Assembly (NCBI GenBank): GCA_963838375.1
Contig: CAWIQY010000015.1
Location: forward strand, 806,001 to 870,000
DNA length: 64,000 nt
Direction of reading: 5' to 3'
Source of the DNA: DVED01 sp963838375
Lineage (GTDB): Bacteria > Cyanobacteriota > Cyanobacteriia > Cyanobacteriales > Geitlerinemataceae
The notes under the pieces are model-generated. The model did not search any database, was not told where the DNA came from, and saw only the letters and a list, made by a program, of their open reading frames with translations. The position numbers and the translations under genes were made by a program. Shown here piece by piece: positions 17,673 to 27,000 of the stretch (positions are counted from its first letter, which is position 1; every line of letters starts with the position of its first letter).

Positions 17673-18626
17673 TTAAGGATCGCTTTGTACGTCCAGGAGA
17701 ATATAGCAACCGTAAAAATGTGAAGAGATATCTTGGTTCTTGTATAACTTCTCTCTGTCCTCAATCTCAGCCAACCTCCAAAATGCCTGTAGAATCTTGA
17801 AGAATTTTGCTTCCTGAAGCTGGCGCAAATCGCATTCCATGCAAAAGGACATAATCTTGATACCCGTTTCCAAGCGTTGGAGACATTCTGTTACATCCAG
17901 GCGAGCATCGACATGGTAAAACTGATGCTGATAGAATTGAGTATCAAGTAAATTTCTGATGTCCTCTGCTGTGAACATCTCATTCTGGTTCCCTTTTACT
18001 TCCAGCATATGTTCGCGCTGGATTTGAGGTATACCTTTAGCTGTTTGGTGAACAATGATTACCTGTCCGCCTTCCTTGGTTTGCTTTAAAGCACTCTGGA
18101 TTGCTTGATAGGGATCGTCGAAGTAGTATAAAACATGGGTCAATAGAACCAAATCGTACTTCTGTTCGCTTTCAAACTTACCGGGTTCAAAATAGTCGTC
18201 ACGAACAGACACTTCTACACTTTGGTCGAAAGAGGCTTTGTCGATTCGTTGTAGAAATTGTTGGCGATGAATCGGGTTGGGTTCAAGTGCTACATATTTC
18301 AACCGCTTCCACCGTGAATTAAGCTTGGGAATCAGGCTGTGTATTATTTCGAGATCGATATCCCCCTCGCCACTGCCAATACTGAGTACCGACAAGGTAT
18401 CGTCTTGGTGTGAGCGTGAATAACTTCCCTCCAGCAATACCGTGACATGGCTGCGAAACCAATCAATCGCCGCGACTGTCATTGTCGAAGCTGCCTTGCG
18501 TAACTCGTAGCTCTCGGCGTAAAACTCATCATCCAGTGGTGGAGCGACAAATTTCTGATTTTGTGGCGAGTGACGCTCACTTTCAAAGGATTTAAGCTTT
18601 TCTAGAGATGGATTCTGGATGGTCAT
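17673..18626 (-). CDS. Histamine N-methyltransferase-like SAM-dependent methyltransferase
   Basis: 317 residues from the ATG at 18624-18626 (MTIQNPSLEKLKSFE). A Rossmann SAM-binding motif LSIGSGEGDIDLEI lies near residue 85-100, followed by YVALEPNP (ribose-binding acidic strand) and YDLVLLTHVLYYFDDP. The C-terminus SHFYGCYILLDV matches the last strand seen in histamine/carnosine-type N-methyltransferases. The substrate is inferred only from this resemblance; a free amino acid or imidazole amine is plausible. It sits upstream of gene remnants and a DapL-like aminotransferase on the same strand, with lower G+C than the core genes. Confidence 0.75.
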   Translation of the reverse strand: MTIQNPSLEKLKSFESERHSPQNQKFVAPPLDDEFYAESYELRKAASTMTVAAIDWFRSHVTVLLEGSYSRSHQDDTLSVLSIGSGEGDIDLEIIHSLIPKLNSRWKRLKYVALEPNPIHRQQFLQRIDKASFDQSVEVSVRDDYFEPGKFESEQKYDLVLLTHVLYYFDDPYQAIQSALKQTKEGGQVIIVHQTAKGIPQIQREHMLEVKGNQNEMFTAEDIRNLLDTQFYQHQFYHVDARLDVTECLQRLETGIKIMSFCMECDLRQLQEAKFFKILQAFWRLAEIEDREKLYKNQDISSHFYGCYILLDVQSDP

Positions 18627-18803
18627 CAAAGATTCAAGATGGAGTTCCAATACTTTTGACACTCTCAGGTCGTGGATACACACTCGCATCTTGGTTCACA
18701 GAAGCTACCCGATCTAACAAAAGTATCGGGTTGATTATACACTATTACCGCACGGCAGATAAAATAATTCAGCGTTGCCAACTTGAACGAATAACGAATT
18801 CCG

Positions 18804-19703
18804 ATGCGAAAGCTTTATTTTCTACTTCCGGGAACGACAAAGCCATTTGGTGGTGGGGGACTTTGGGCGGAACTCAAGACGATCGAACTGGCTCGACACA
18901 TTTGTTCGGCAGAAATCGTCACTTATCGACAGCGAGAAAGCGATCGTCTTTTTCTGGATGATGTGCTACAAAACTCCAATTTAAAATCCTGTATTTTTGT
19001 TATGGGTTGGGGTTTTGATGTGCCGAAACTGGTTAAAAAACTTAAAGATTACCCATTAGTTTATCATGCCCATAGTGCGGGATATGGATTTAGTTTGCCA
19101 TCCAGTATTCCTATTATAACAGTGAGTCGAAACACCATGGGATATTGGGGACAAAAATCTCCAAATTCGTTAATCTATTATCTGCCTAACCAAATTGGTG
19201 ATGAGTTTTGCAATTTGGGTTTAGAACGAGAGATTGATGTTTTGGTGCAAGTGAGAAAGTCTTCGGAGTATCTGATGTCTCACTTGGTTCCAGCTTTACG
19301 ATCGCATTGTCGAGTAGAACTGTTAGATGGATATATCGAAGACTTAGCCGGATTGTTTAATCGCAGCAAAGTTTACTTATACGATTCAGCCGAATATTGG
19401 GCGACAAGTGGGGTTACGGAAGGATTTGGATTACCCCCTTTAGAGGCGATCGCGTGTGGATGTCAGGTGTTTTCTAGCGTGAATAGTGGGTTAGCAGACT
19501 ATCTCGATCCGGGGTTTAATTGTTATAAAATTGCGGGATATTCTCAAGAATACGATGTGCAACGAATTTTAGAAGTTGTCAATTCGCCCGATCGATCCAA
19601 GTTGCCAGACGCTTTTTTGGAACCGTATCGATCGAAAAGTCTCGTCGATCGACTACAGGTTATCTTAACTGAAATTAATCTAGTTTTTCGATCGAGTTCC
19701 TGA
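18804..19703 (+). CDS. Group 1 (GT4-like) glycosyltransferase
   Basis: 299 residues, ATG at 18804. The N-terminus FLLPGTTKPFGGGGLW is a GT-B glycine-rich loop. The C-terminal donor site carries SGVTEGFGLPPLEAIACGC, with the E-x7-E pattern of GT4 enzymes. It is short for the class (usually 350-400), mainly in the middle linker, yet both ends look complete. It probably acts in the cytosol on an exported polysaccharide or glycolipid. Acceptor and sugar are unknown. Divergent from the methyltransferase, with no other polysaccharide genes nearby. Confidence 0.8.
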   Translation: MRKLYFLLPGTTKPFGGGGLWAELKTIELARHICSAEIVTYRQRESDRLFLDDVLQNSNLKSCIFVMGWGFDVPKLVKKLKDYPLVYHAHSAGYGFSLPSSIPIITVSRNTMGYWGQKSPNSLIYYLPNQIGDEFCNLGLEREIDVLVQVRKSSEYLMSHLVPALRSHCRVELLDGYIEDLAGLFNRSKVYLYDSAEYWATSGVTEGFGLPPLEAIACGCQVFSSVNSGLADYLDPGFNCYKIAGYSQEYDVQRILEVVNSPDRSKLPDAFLEPYRSKSLVDRLQVILTEINLVFRSSS

Positions 19704-20005
19704 GTTGAACGCTAATATTGAAGGTTTAAGTCCCTGGCGAGTTAGAAAGCTGTGGATGATGAAATCGATCGCCAAATTGCAACGTCGATTATCAAAAAGT
19801 CGTTGATTGGTATAGCGAAGTTCCGTCGGGCTAGGAGAAGCATTTGCATCAATTGAATCGGTGGGTTTGGGAGATTTTCCGGCAAATGCTTCTCCCCTAC
19901 AGAATTTGTCCTAATGACACAGCGCTCAGCTATACTTATTACTTCATCTGGTGCGTTTCGTACCTCAACACACCCTACTTACTATTACCGATTACCGATT
20001 ACCGA
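19704..20005. other. Intergenic stretch with repeats only
   Basis: About 300 bp between the glycosyltransferase and cca ends. It contains an inverted repeat at 19834-19895 and the start of a heptamer array at 19984. I see no open frame of interest. Confidence 0.6.
19834..19895. repeat. Inverted repeat, 14-bp perfect arms (MITE-like)
   Basis: GGAGAAGCATTTGC at 19834-19847 and its exact reverse complement at 19882-19895 flank a 34-base spacer. GAAGCATTTGCC-type words are widely dispersed in cyanobacterial genomes, so this is probably a copy of a small non-autonomous repeat. Confidence 0.6.
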
Positions 20006-20017
20006 TTACCGATTACC
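19984..20017. repeat. ATTACCG heptamer array running into the cca stop codon
   Basis: Four exact ATTACCG units plus a partial fifth. The array covers the last codons and the stop (20006-20008) of cca, so the C-terminal Gly-Asn-Arg of that protein is encoded by repeat sequence. Confidence 0.8.
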
Positions 20018-21274
20018 TAACTGAGTTCTGGCAAATTCGATCGCCTCTTGGGGTGTTGAAATCTTACCTTGAGCGCGAGCAATTTGAATGGCAGTCAACA
20101 GCCGACCGATATGAGGTCCTTTGGACAAATTTAACGCTGCCATTAAGGCTTTCCCATCGACTAACGGTTGAGGATGTGCCACAGGATCGTCAGGATCGAC
20201 AAATCGATCGACCAAAGGCGAAATCGTTTCCAACTCAATTCCCGAAGCCAAGGCAAATAAGGCAAAAGCCGGAAAAACTGTACCCACAGATTTAAACCAA
20301 AAAAACAAATCGGCAATGGATAAATGAGCGATCGCTTCAGAAGAATTGGCTGAATTCCAAGCATTCAGAAGTGTGAGAACGCTGCGAATTTCTGTGCGAG
20401 AATATTTGAGACACATCAATTCACGATCGGCGAGGGTAACATCCTCAGATACCAAACACGCCAATTTAGCGATCGTTACCCAATTCGCTCTTAAGGTCGA
20501 TCGAATTTCTCGACATAGTTCCGATGCTAATTCTTGCCAAACTTCACTCAATCGATCGATCGCAAGATCGATTAAGCGCATCCGCATCACACCCAATGCT
20601 GTGGCACTAGGAAACCAATCCGATAGCAATCCATCTCGTTGTGCTTCGATCAACCAAGGCGTTCCCTGAGAAATTTTTAATAGATAGCTCAACTCCGAAT
20701 TCACCCGTTCTGCGGCAACCCGACTCAACCGAGGCGCAAACTGACGAATGGCATTTTGGGTCTCGGTTTCCAGCGCAAATCCCAATTGTGCCGCTTGTCG
20801 GTAAGCTCTCAATAAACGCAGAGGATCGTCTTGGAGGTTCTCGGCGGCAACCATCCGCAACCATCCTCGCTGCAAGTCCTCAGCGCCTTGTAGCGGGTCG
20901 ATGAAGTGCTGGGTATGGGGATGGTAAGCGATCGCATTCACCGTGAAATCCCGCCGCCGTAAATCCGCTTCTAGGGTCTCTCCTTCTTGCAGCGCAAAAT
21001 CTGCCGTTCCGTTGGCAAACACCACCCGAGCAATTTGCCGTTCGGCATCGAGTAACACAAACCCGGCATGGTAGCGCCTTGCCAAATCTTGAGCGGTTTC
21101 GACGGAATTTTCCGGCAACACAAAATCTAAATCTAAATACTCAGAAGTCCGCTCCAGCAAGGCATCCCGCACCGCACCTCCTACCAAATACGCCTGTTCC
21201 GGTAAATCTTCTAACCGGAATGGCCAAGTTTCGGGAGACAAAGCGGAGGGAGAATCTCCGTGAATGTTCGCCAT
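20006..21274 (-). CDS. cca: CCA tRNA nucleotidyltransferase / poly(A) polymerase family
   Basis: Class II nucleotidyltransferase that adds or repairs the 3' CCA of tRNA. It shows the active-site Gly motif LVGGAVRDALL, the metal-binding LDLDFVLP, RRRDFTVNAIAY, and the nucleotide-selecting EDLQRGWLRMV and DPLRLLRAYRQAAQLGF. About 422 residues from ATG 21272-21274; ATG 21290-21292 is also possible, and neither has a good ribosome site. In cyanobacteria the CC- and A-adding activities can reside in separate paralogues, so A-adding-only activity is possible. The 3' end is formed by a heptamer repeat. Confidence 0.9.
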   Translation of the reverse strand: MANIHGDSPSALSPETWPFRLEDLPEQAYLVGGAVRDALLERTSEYLDLDFVLPENSVETAQDLARRYHAGFVLLDAERQIARVVFANGTADFALQEGETLEADLRRRDFTVNAIAYHPHTQHFIDPLQGAEDLQRGWLRMVAAENLQDDPLRLLRAYRQAAQLGFALETETQNAIRQFAPRLSRVAAERVNSELSYLLKISQGTPWLIEAQRDGLLSDWFPSATALGVMRMRLIDLAIDRLSEVWQELASELCREIRSTLRANWVTIAKLACLVSEDVTLADRELMCLKYSRTEIRSVLTLLNAWNSANSSEAIAHLSIADLFFWFKSVGTVFPAFALFALASGIELETISPLVDRFVDPDDPVAHPQPLVDGKALMAALNLSKGPHIGRLLTAIQIARAQGKISTPQEAIEFARTQLGNR

Positions 21275-21375
21275 GCGCGAAGCGCTATTCATTGAAACAA
21301 AACTAAACTCAACACGCAAGAAATTTATCCTTCACCTACGCTAAAGTAACAAGAAAGTGCCGGGAGGTTCGTACC

Positions 21376-21624
21376 ATGTGTATTTGTGTGAACTGCCACT
21401 ACGTCGATCGCTGCATCACCTACAACGCCGTGGAAGAAAAGCACCAACAACCCCATTTGACAGAAACTCCGGATTTTGAACCCATCGAACCGACGATTAA
21501 TGTCAACATTCGTACCGAAGGGGAGGAAATCCAAATGGAGTGGGATGTTGTGGGTTGCGAGAGCTTCCAACTCGAACAAGGCAAGTGGGCAAAACTCCGT
21601 CCCGGTGAGCTAATTCCCACTTAA
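21376..21624 (+). CDS. ycf34: Ycf34 family protein
   Basis: 82 residues beginning MCICVNCHYVDRC, with the conserved cysteine set (C2, C4, C7, C13) typical of Ycf34. The body is also characteristic: HLTETPDFEPIEPTINVN, MEWDVVGCESF and KLRPGELIPT. Ycf34 is a cyanobacterial and algal-plastid protein shown in Synechocystis to bind an Fe-S cluster and to affect photosynthetic electron transport. GGGAGG at 21361-21366 is placed as a ribosome site for ATG 21376. Divergent from cca. Confidence 0.95.
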   Translation: MCICVNCHYVDRCITYNAVEEKHQQPHLTETPDFEPIEPTINVNIRTEGEEIQMEWDVVGCESFQLEQGKWAKLRPGELIPT

Positions 21625-21775
21625 AGACGGGAAAGCGAACGAGATTCCAGATTTGGGCAATTCGACAATTGACCAGTTTACAGCGAACTGCGTACAGTTG
21701 TGGCGATTTGTCTTGGAATCGGCTGAAGATGCTTGACGATATTTGACGATATTTGACTCGGCAGGAGGGAAGACG

Positions 21776-22345
21776 ATGACGGTTACATCCGTAAAAATGA
21801 CGCTGGCAGAATTTCTCGACTATGACGATGGGACGGATACGCTGTATGAATTGGAAAATGGAGAACTGATTCCCATGCCATCGGAAAGCGAAATCAATCG
21901 GCGAATTGCTATGTTTCTGCTAGCCTATTTTCTTCAGTTGGGTATTCCATACTATCGCTTGACAATGAAGACAGAGGTAGCTGTCAGTGGTTCTCGGGTA
22001 TCGGTACGAGTTCCCGATTTACTGGTGTTGTCTGAGGACTTGGCAATGGCTTTGGAAGGCGCTTCGAGATCGATCGTCTTGATGGATATGCCGCCGCCTT
22101 TATTAGTCGTAGAAGTTGTGAGTCCCAACCAAGAAAAGCGGGATTATCGATACAAACGATCGGAGTATGCAGCGAGGGGAATTGCAGAATATTGGATTGT
22201 CGATCCCATACTGCAAAAAGTGACGGTGTTGGAGTGGGTGGAAGGGTTGTATGAGGAAAAAGTGTATGCGGGGGAGAGTTCGATCGTTTCTCCGGTATTG
22301 GGGAATTTGGAACTAACCGTCGATCGGGTTTTGCAAGGGAAATAG
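21776..22345 (+). CDS. Uma2 family PD-(D/E)XK endonuclease, copy 1
   Basis: 189 residues from ATG 21776, preceded by AGGAGG at 21763-21768. Uma2 proteins are restriction-endonuclease-fold proteins expanded in cyanobacteria, with unclear cellular role. Seen here: ELENGELIPMPSES near the start, RVPDLLVLSEDL with the active-site Asp, and LLVVEVVSPNQEKRDYRYK with the catalytic E...K pair, then IAEYWIVDP. It forms a tandem pair with the gene at 22442. The two are nearly identical except over residues about 39-80. Confidence 0.92.
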   Translation: MTVTSVKMTLAEFLDYDDGTDTLYELENGELIPMPSESEINRRIAMFLLAYFLQLGIPYYRLTMKTEVAVSGSRVSVRVPDLLVLSEDLAMALEGASRSIVLMDMPPPLLVVEVVSPNQEKRDYRYKRSEYAARGIAEYWIVDPILQKVTVLEWVEGLYEEKVYAGESSIVSPVLGNLELTVDRVLQGK

Positions 22346-22441
22346 ATTGCTCTTTATTTTCGCTATCAGAGAAAAGGAGATCGTTGAGATCGCGAAAAAC
22401 TTAAAAGTCTGAATTGAGTCACTGAGTAGAAGGATAAGACG

Positions 22442-23011
22442 ATGACCGTTACATCCGTAAAAATGACGCTGGCAGAATTTCTCAACTATGACGATGGGAC
22501 AGATACCCTGTATGAATTGGAAAATGGAGAACTGATTCCCATGCCATCCGAAAGCGATCTCAATCAAAGAATTGCATCGTTTCTGTTTGCCATGTTTCTG
22601 ACGTTGGGAATTCCCAGTTATCGCCTTAGAATTGGGATAGAGGTAGCCGTCAGTGGTGCGCGGACTTCCGTGCGTTTACCGGATTTACTGGTGTTGTCTG
22701 AGGACTTGGCAAATGCTTTGGAAGGCGCTTCGAGATCGATCGTCTTGATGGATATGCCACCACCTTTATTAGTTGTAGAAGTTGTGAGTCCCAACCAAGA
22801 AAAGCGGGATTATCGATACAAACGATCGGAGTATGCAGCGAGGGGAATTGCAGAATATTGGATTGTCGATCCCATACTGCAAAAAGTGACGGTGTTGGAG
22901 TGGGTGGAAGGGTTGTATGAGGAAAAAGTGTATGCGGGGGAGAGTTCGATCGTTTCTCCGATATTGGGGAATTTGGAACTAACGGTCGATCGGATTTTGC
23001 AAGGGAAATGA
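22442..23011 (+). CDS. Uma2 family PD-(D/E)XK endonuclease, copy 2
   Basis: 189 residues, the same length as copy 1, from which it is separated by 96 bp. Residues 1-38 and 81-189 are almost the same as in copy 1. The middle differs (SDLNQRIASFLFAMF against SEINRRIAMFLLAYF). Active-site residues are intact: LPDLLVLSEDL and VVEVVSPNQEKRDYRYK. The ribosome site is weaker (GAAGGATAAG). A MITE-like inverted repeat follows within 90 bp. Confidence 0.92.
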   Translation: MTVTSVKMTLAEFLNYDDGTDTLYELENGELIPMPSESDLNQRIASFLFAMFLTLGIPSYRLRIGIEVAVSGARTSVRLPDLLVLSEDLANALEGASRSIVLMDMPPPLLVVEVVSPNQEKRDYRYKRSEYAARGIAEYWIVDPILQKVTVLEWVEGLYEEKVYAGESSIVSPILGNLELTVDRILQGK

Positions 23012-23097
23012 ACAGAAAGCGCTCAAAAAAGAAAAAGAGGCAACTAAACCCAAGAAAAAATATGTCGAACTCAGATCGTCTACCAATTGCCATAACC

Positions 23098-23213
23098 CGC
23101 CAGGGGTTCAAACCCCTGGCTAATAGCTTAAGTCTTGGCGCATAAGACTATAAAAGAAATTCAGTCCATTTTAATGGAGTTGAGCTATTAGCCAGGAACT
23201 TGAGTTTCTGGCG
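23098..23213. mobile_element. MITE-like element with 31-bp imperfect terminal inverted repeats
   Basis: The left arm (23098-23128, starting CGCCAGGGGTTC and ending CTGGCTAATAGCT) pairs with the right arm (23183-23213, AGCTATTAGCCAGG...TTCTGGCG). Between them lie two smaller hairpins, AGTCTT-GGCGCAT-AAGACT and TCCATT-TT-AATGGA. There is no coding capacity. The structure fits a non-autonomous hairpin-rich element of the kind mobilised by IS200/IS605-type transposases, which is an inference. Confidence 0.65.
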
Positions 23214-23309
23214 AGATTTGAGACCGATCGACTGAGTCAGATAAGCATTGGCTGCGCGATCGCCCATTGAATCTTCCGCCAGTCCGATCCAAGCGCGATC
23301 GCGGCGACT

Positions 23310-23474
23310 CTACTTGTTCTTTTTCTGCTCCTCCAACCAGTTCTGGACTAACTCTGTCAGGACTTCGCCCATCGTTCGGTCAACCGCCGTGCAGGCAAGC
23401 TTAAACTCTCGTTTGAGTTCTTTAGGAATGTAACCATTCAACTCGACCATTCCCTCGGGTTTTTTCGTTGGCAT
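23310..23474 (-). CDS. Small ribbon-helix-helix-like (ParG/CopG type) protein
   Basis: 54 residues: MPTKKPEGMVELNGYIPKEL at the start, then a helix pair (KREFKLACTAVDRTMGEVLT, ELVQNWLEEQ). A short beta strand followed by two helices suggests a dimeric RHH DNA-binding fold like ParG or antitoxin/CopG proteins. GAGGT lies five bases before the ATG at 23472-23474. No toxin or ParA gene is adjacent, so it may be an orphan regulator carried with the nearby repeat element. Too short for most automatic gene calls. Confidence 0.7.
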   Translation of the reverse strand: MPTKKPEGMVELNGYIPKELKREFKLACTAVDRTMGEVLTELVQNWLEEQKKNK

Positions 23475-23603
23475 TGTGACCTCAAAAACTATGTTCTATA
23501 TCTATTTCACCTTAGCGAGGTAATGAGATTCAAAATAAAATGGGTAAATGGGTTGCGCGGTAAATGGGTAACCGGTTATAATTCGCAAGAACAAAAAAAC
23601 GCC

Positions 23604-23632
23604 GCGCTTTGGGTGTACCAGACCCAAAGCAC
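23604..23632 (+). promoter_or_regulatory. Stable hairpin in the leader of the 23676 gene
   Basis: GCGCTTTGGGT, loop GTACCAG, ACCCAAAGCAC forms an 11-bp stem with one G-T wobble, 44 bases before the start codon and upstream of its AGGAGG ribosome site. No T tract follows, so it is a leader structure rather than a terminator. Confidence 0.5.
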
Positions 23633-23675
23633 GACTTTACCGCCCATAGCAACTTCTACAGGAGGTACATTAACC

Positions 23676-23963
23676 ATGTTAAGAGTTGATAGCGAATCTG
23701 CAACCGAAGAACTTTTCCCGTTGCCAATGGTAGACAGTTCCCCGGCGTCCCCAGATGAGTACGAGATTGTCCGAATTTTAGCGATAGGCTCTCCTTGGGG
23801 AGTCAATTCCACCATTCGGACGCTGTACTCGCTGGGATTCGCTCAAATTAGCGAGTGGAGTCCGTTATTACCTGCGCCCAATTCTGGGGATGTGATGAGC
23901 ATTTTGACTCGGCGGCTTCAGCGAAAACATCGAATGAGCTCTCCGACAAACTGGCAGCTTTAG
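23676..23963 (+). CDS. Small conserved cyanobacterial protein of unknown function
   Basis: 95 residues from ATG 23676, chosen because AGGAGG at 23660-23665 sits at good distance; the open frame begins at 23523 but that part is leader with a hairpin. The core EYEIVRILAIGSPWGVNSTI, then a helix with GFAQISEWSPLL and VMSILTRRL, resembles short cyanobacterial hypothetical proteins that often occur as lone genes. No membrane segment or catalytic motif is visible. Convergent with the UPF0182 gene 70 bp away. Confidence 0.7.
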   Translation: MLRVDSESATEELFPLPMVDSSPASPDEYEIVRILAIGSPWGVNSTIRTLYSLGFAQISEWSPLLPAPNSGDVMSILTRRLQRKHRMSSPTNWQL

Positions 23964-24034
23964 CGAGCGCTAATTTAGAACCTGTATTGGATGCGTTTCT
24001 TCACCGAACGTATCCAATACAAACTCTGTCGAGA

Positions 24035-27000
24035 TTACTCCAAAACATCAGCGGGTTGTGGTTCCACATCAACATTAGGAATTAATTCGTCAGTCGATCG
24101 AATAATATTAGAATCTGGGATCTTTTTAGGATTAAAAATGGTTTCGATCGCCTGGTCTAAAGTCGGAGCCATCACGATACTATCTTTATACGCAACCACG
24201 ACTCGGATCAGAGTGGGTAAGCTATTTTTTTCAGCTTCTAGATAAATCGGCTCGACGTAAAGCAAAGATTGTTCGATCGGAATGACTAAAAGATTCCCCT
24301 TAATCACCCGAGAACCTTGCTGATCCCAGAGCGAAAACTGTTCGGAAATTTGCGGTTGTTGGTTAATTCTCGCTTCGATTTGTCCCGGACCAAAAACAAG
24401 TTCTTGTTTGGGAAACTGGTAAAGCAGAAGTTTCCCATAATTTTGTCCGTCGGAACGCGCAGCCAACCAGGCAACTAAGTTATTTCGCTTGGTAGGTGTC
24501 AGCGGAGTCAGCAAAATAAATTCTTCCGATGTCGCCGTCGGCAACTTCATGATCAGATAGTACGGCTCAACCTGTTGCGATTCATCGCGATAAATTTCGG
24601 TCGGGATCTCCCACTGATCCTCTCGATTGTAAAAAACTTGAGGATCGGTCATGTGGTAGGTTAACAGGCGTTCCGCTTGCACGTTAAAAAACTCGACCGG
24701 GTAGCGCAGATGAACGCGCAGGGATTGGGGGAATTTTTCGATCGGTTGGAATAAGTTAGGAAAGATTTTTTGATAAGTCGCAACGAGCGGATCGGTGGGA
24801 TCGACCACATAAAATTTCACTGTGCCATTGTAGGCATCGACCACCACTTTAACGGAATTGCGAATGTAGTTAAATGAGTGGGAACCGGGATCGGAATAGG
24901 GATAGCGATCGCTGGTGGTATACGCATCGATAATCCAATATAAATAGCTACCCGAGTCAGAAGGTTGGTCGGGTCGATCTAAATTGGCATCGGCGATCGT
25001 CAAATACGGTTTGTCGTAGCGTAAAAAGGGGGCAATATGGCGAATTCGATCGGCAATATTGCGGCGAAACAGAATCTTCGTATCCGGCGTGAAGTTTTTG
25101 GTAAACAACATCCGCCAGTCGCGCAGATAAATGGCAAAGACGATGCGCCGCCATCCCTGACCCAACTGGATCCCCCCATGTCCGTCATAGGTGTTGTAAG
25201 CATTGTCATTGCCTTGGGGATAGTCGAACTCTAGGGTATTGGTCGGCGTCATCACATGGGTGTCTGTCTGTTCGCCATAGTAAATCCGAGGAAACCCCAA
25301 AGGAATACTAACTTGGACATTGGGGTCGGCAACTTCGATCGGACTTTTCGTTTCTTCCTCCTCAGGAACCTCCGTACCAATGCCTCGGACGAAGTATTCC
25401 GGCAATCCGCTAGGAGCAACCGTATTCACCGGACTCATGGTGAACCCGAACCCGTGGGTATAAACCAAATGCTTATTGATCCAAGTTTGGGCTTGTTGGG
25501 GGACAGCCGTGTAGTCCAATTCCCGCGCCGCAACAATCGTCTGTCGCTTCTCCGCCGCTTTGGGATTGTCCGGTGTCGGTTGTCGTCTGATGGTGTAACG
25601 ATCGATATGGGCGCTGGGGAACCGATAATACAGTCGAATTTGCTGGAGTTGGCGATTGGTTTCCAATAAGGGACGGGCATCCCACAAGCGGATATTATCG
25701 AGAGTCGGCGCATTCGTTTTGAGATCGGCTGCCGTCAATTCTCCCCCTGGATTAAACGTTTGGGCTTCGATGGCAGATAAATTAAAGCCCTTGCGGGTAA
25801 ATTCGATACTGCGCTTGATGTAGGGCGTTTCATAGGTGAGTTCGTTAGGCTGTACCGCCAAGCGTTGAAAGGCAAAGGGGACAATCCAGCTTACGGTGAC
25901 AGAGGTGATGAAGTAGATGGAGAGAGTTTCTGCCGGGGGAATGACTTGAGAAAAACGACGTTTTTGACTCTTTTCGGCGGGGGGAATGGCAAACATCGCG
26001 CGCAAAAACAGCATCATGGAGATGGCGATGGCAATCCAACTTAAAATCATATTGGCATTCAACCGCACCATGATATCGGTATAACTGCCGCCGTAGATGA
26101 CGCCATCGGAGGAGTACAGCAGTTCGTAACGCTCCAATGCATACCGAAAGGCAACAGCCAGCATCACGCCCCCGAATAGCCCCTGGATATGACGTTTTTG
26201 AGGTCTGGAGAAACCGGGAAAGCGACCCTGGCTGAGGGCTTTTCCCGATAGAACATAGATTAAAGCGACGGTGAATAGAGTGAAAAATACCGTGCTGAAC
26301 AGCCAGATTTCCAGGATCTCTGCCAATGGCAAGATAAAGGTGTAGAAGCTAATATCCTGTTGAAAGATCGGCTCGACGAGATTAAATAGAGTCGGTTGGA
26401 AAAACTGCAAAATCTGCATCCAATGCGCCGATAAGATCGTGCCGAAGCCCAAGCTGAGGAGGATGGCACTCGCCCATGCCCCAAATTCGGGAAAGAAAAG
26501 AAGAAAAACAGATAAAGCAACGGGCACACCGAGACGGATGGGATGTTGCGGCAAAACGGCGAACTGCTGCCCAATCCATTGAAACGTCAAGCGCGGGGGT
26601 AAAGCGGGTAAAATAGAAGGGCTGGTGTAGTCGGGATGCCATAGATTCGCCGCGATGACTGCATTGTGGAAGAGAATGCAGGCGATGCCCATGCCGAAAC
26701 CCAAACTCGCAGCAACTAGGGCGAGGATTTCTAAAGGAGCTGTCAGTGGTAGAAATCGACGATCTGTCGATGAGATCCAAACAATATCGCGCTTGAGATC
26801 TTCCCAATCTTGGGGATATCTGAAACGACGAGTCAGCCAAAGATTGCCCCCCAAAAAGGCAAAGGTGAAGCCAAACACCACAGTCCAAATTGCACCTTGG
26901 GTGAGGATTCGCACCAAAAAAGTATCGAAATATCCGACTTCCTGAAACCATAACCCTTTGGCGATGGGACGCACGGCAAGATCGATCGTTAAGAATAGAC

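Noticed and set aside
20641..20904. Plus-strand frames opposite cca and many other long antisense frames (for example opposite glgB, pilB, dnaK)
   Set aside because: They mirror codon periodicity of the real gene on the other strand and have no independent start sites or domains.
23098..23128. tRNA T-arm-like GGGGTTCAAACCCC
   Set aside because: No acceptor, D or anticodon arm around it; it is one arm of the MITE-like inverted repeat.
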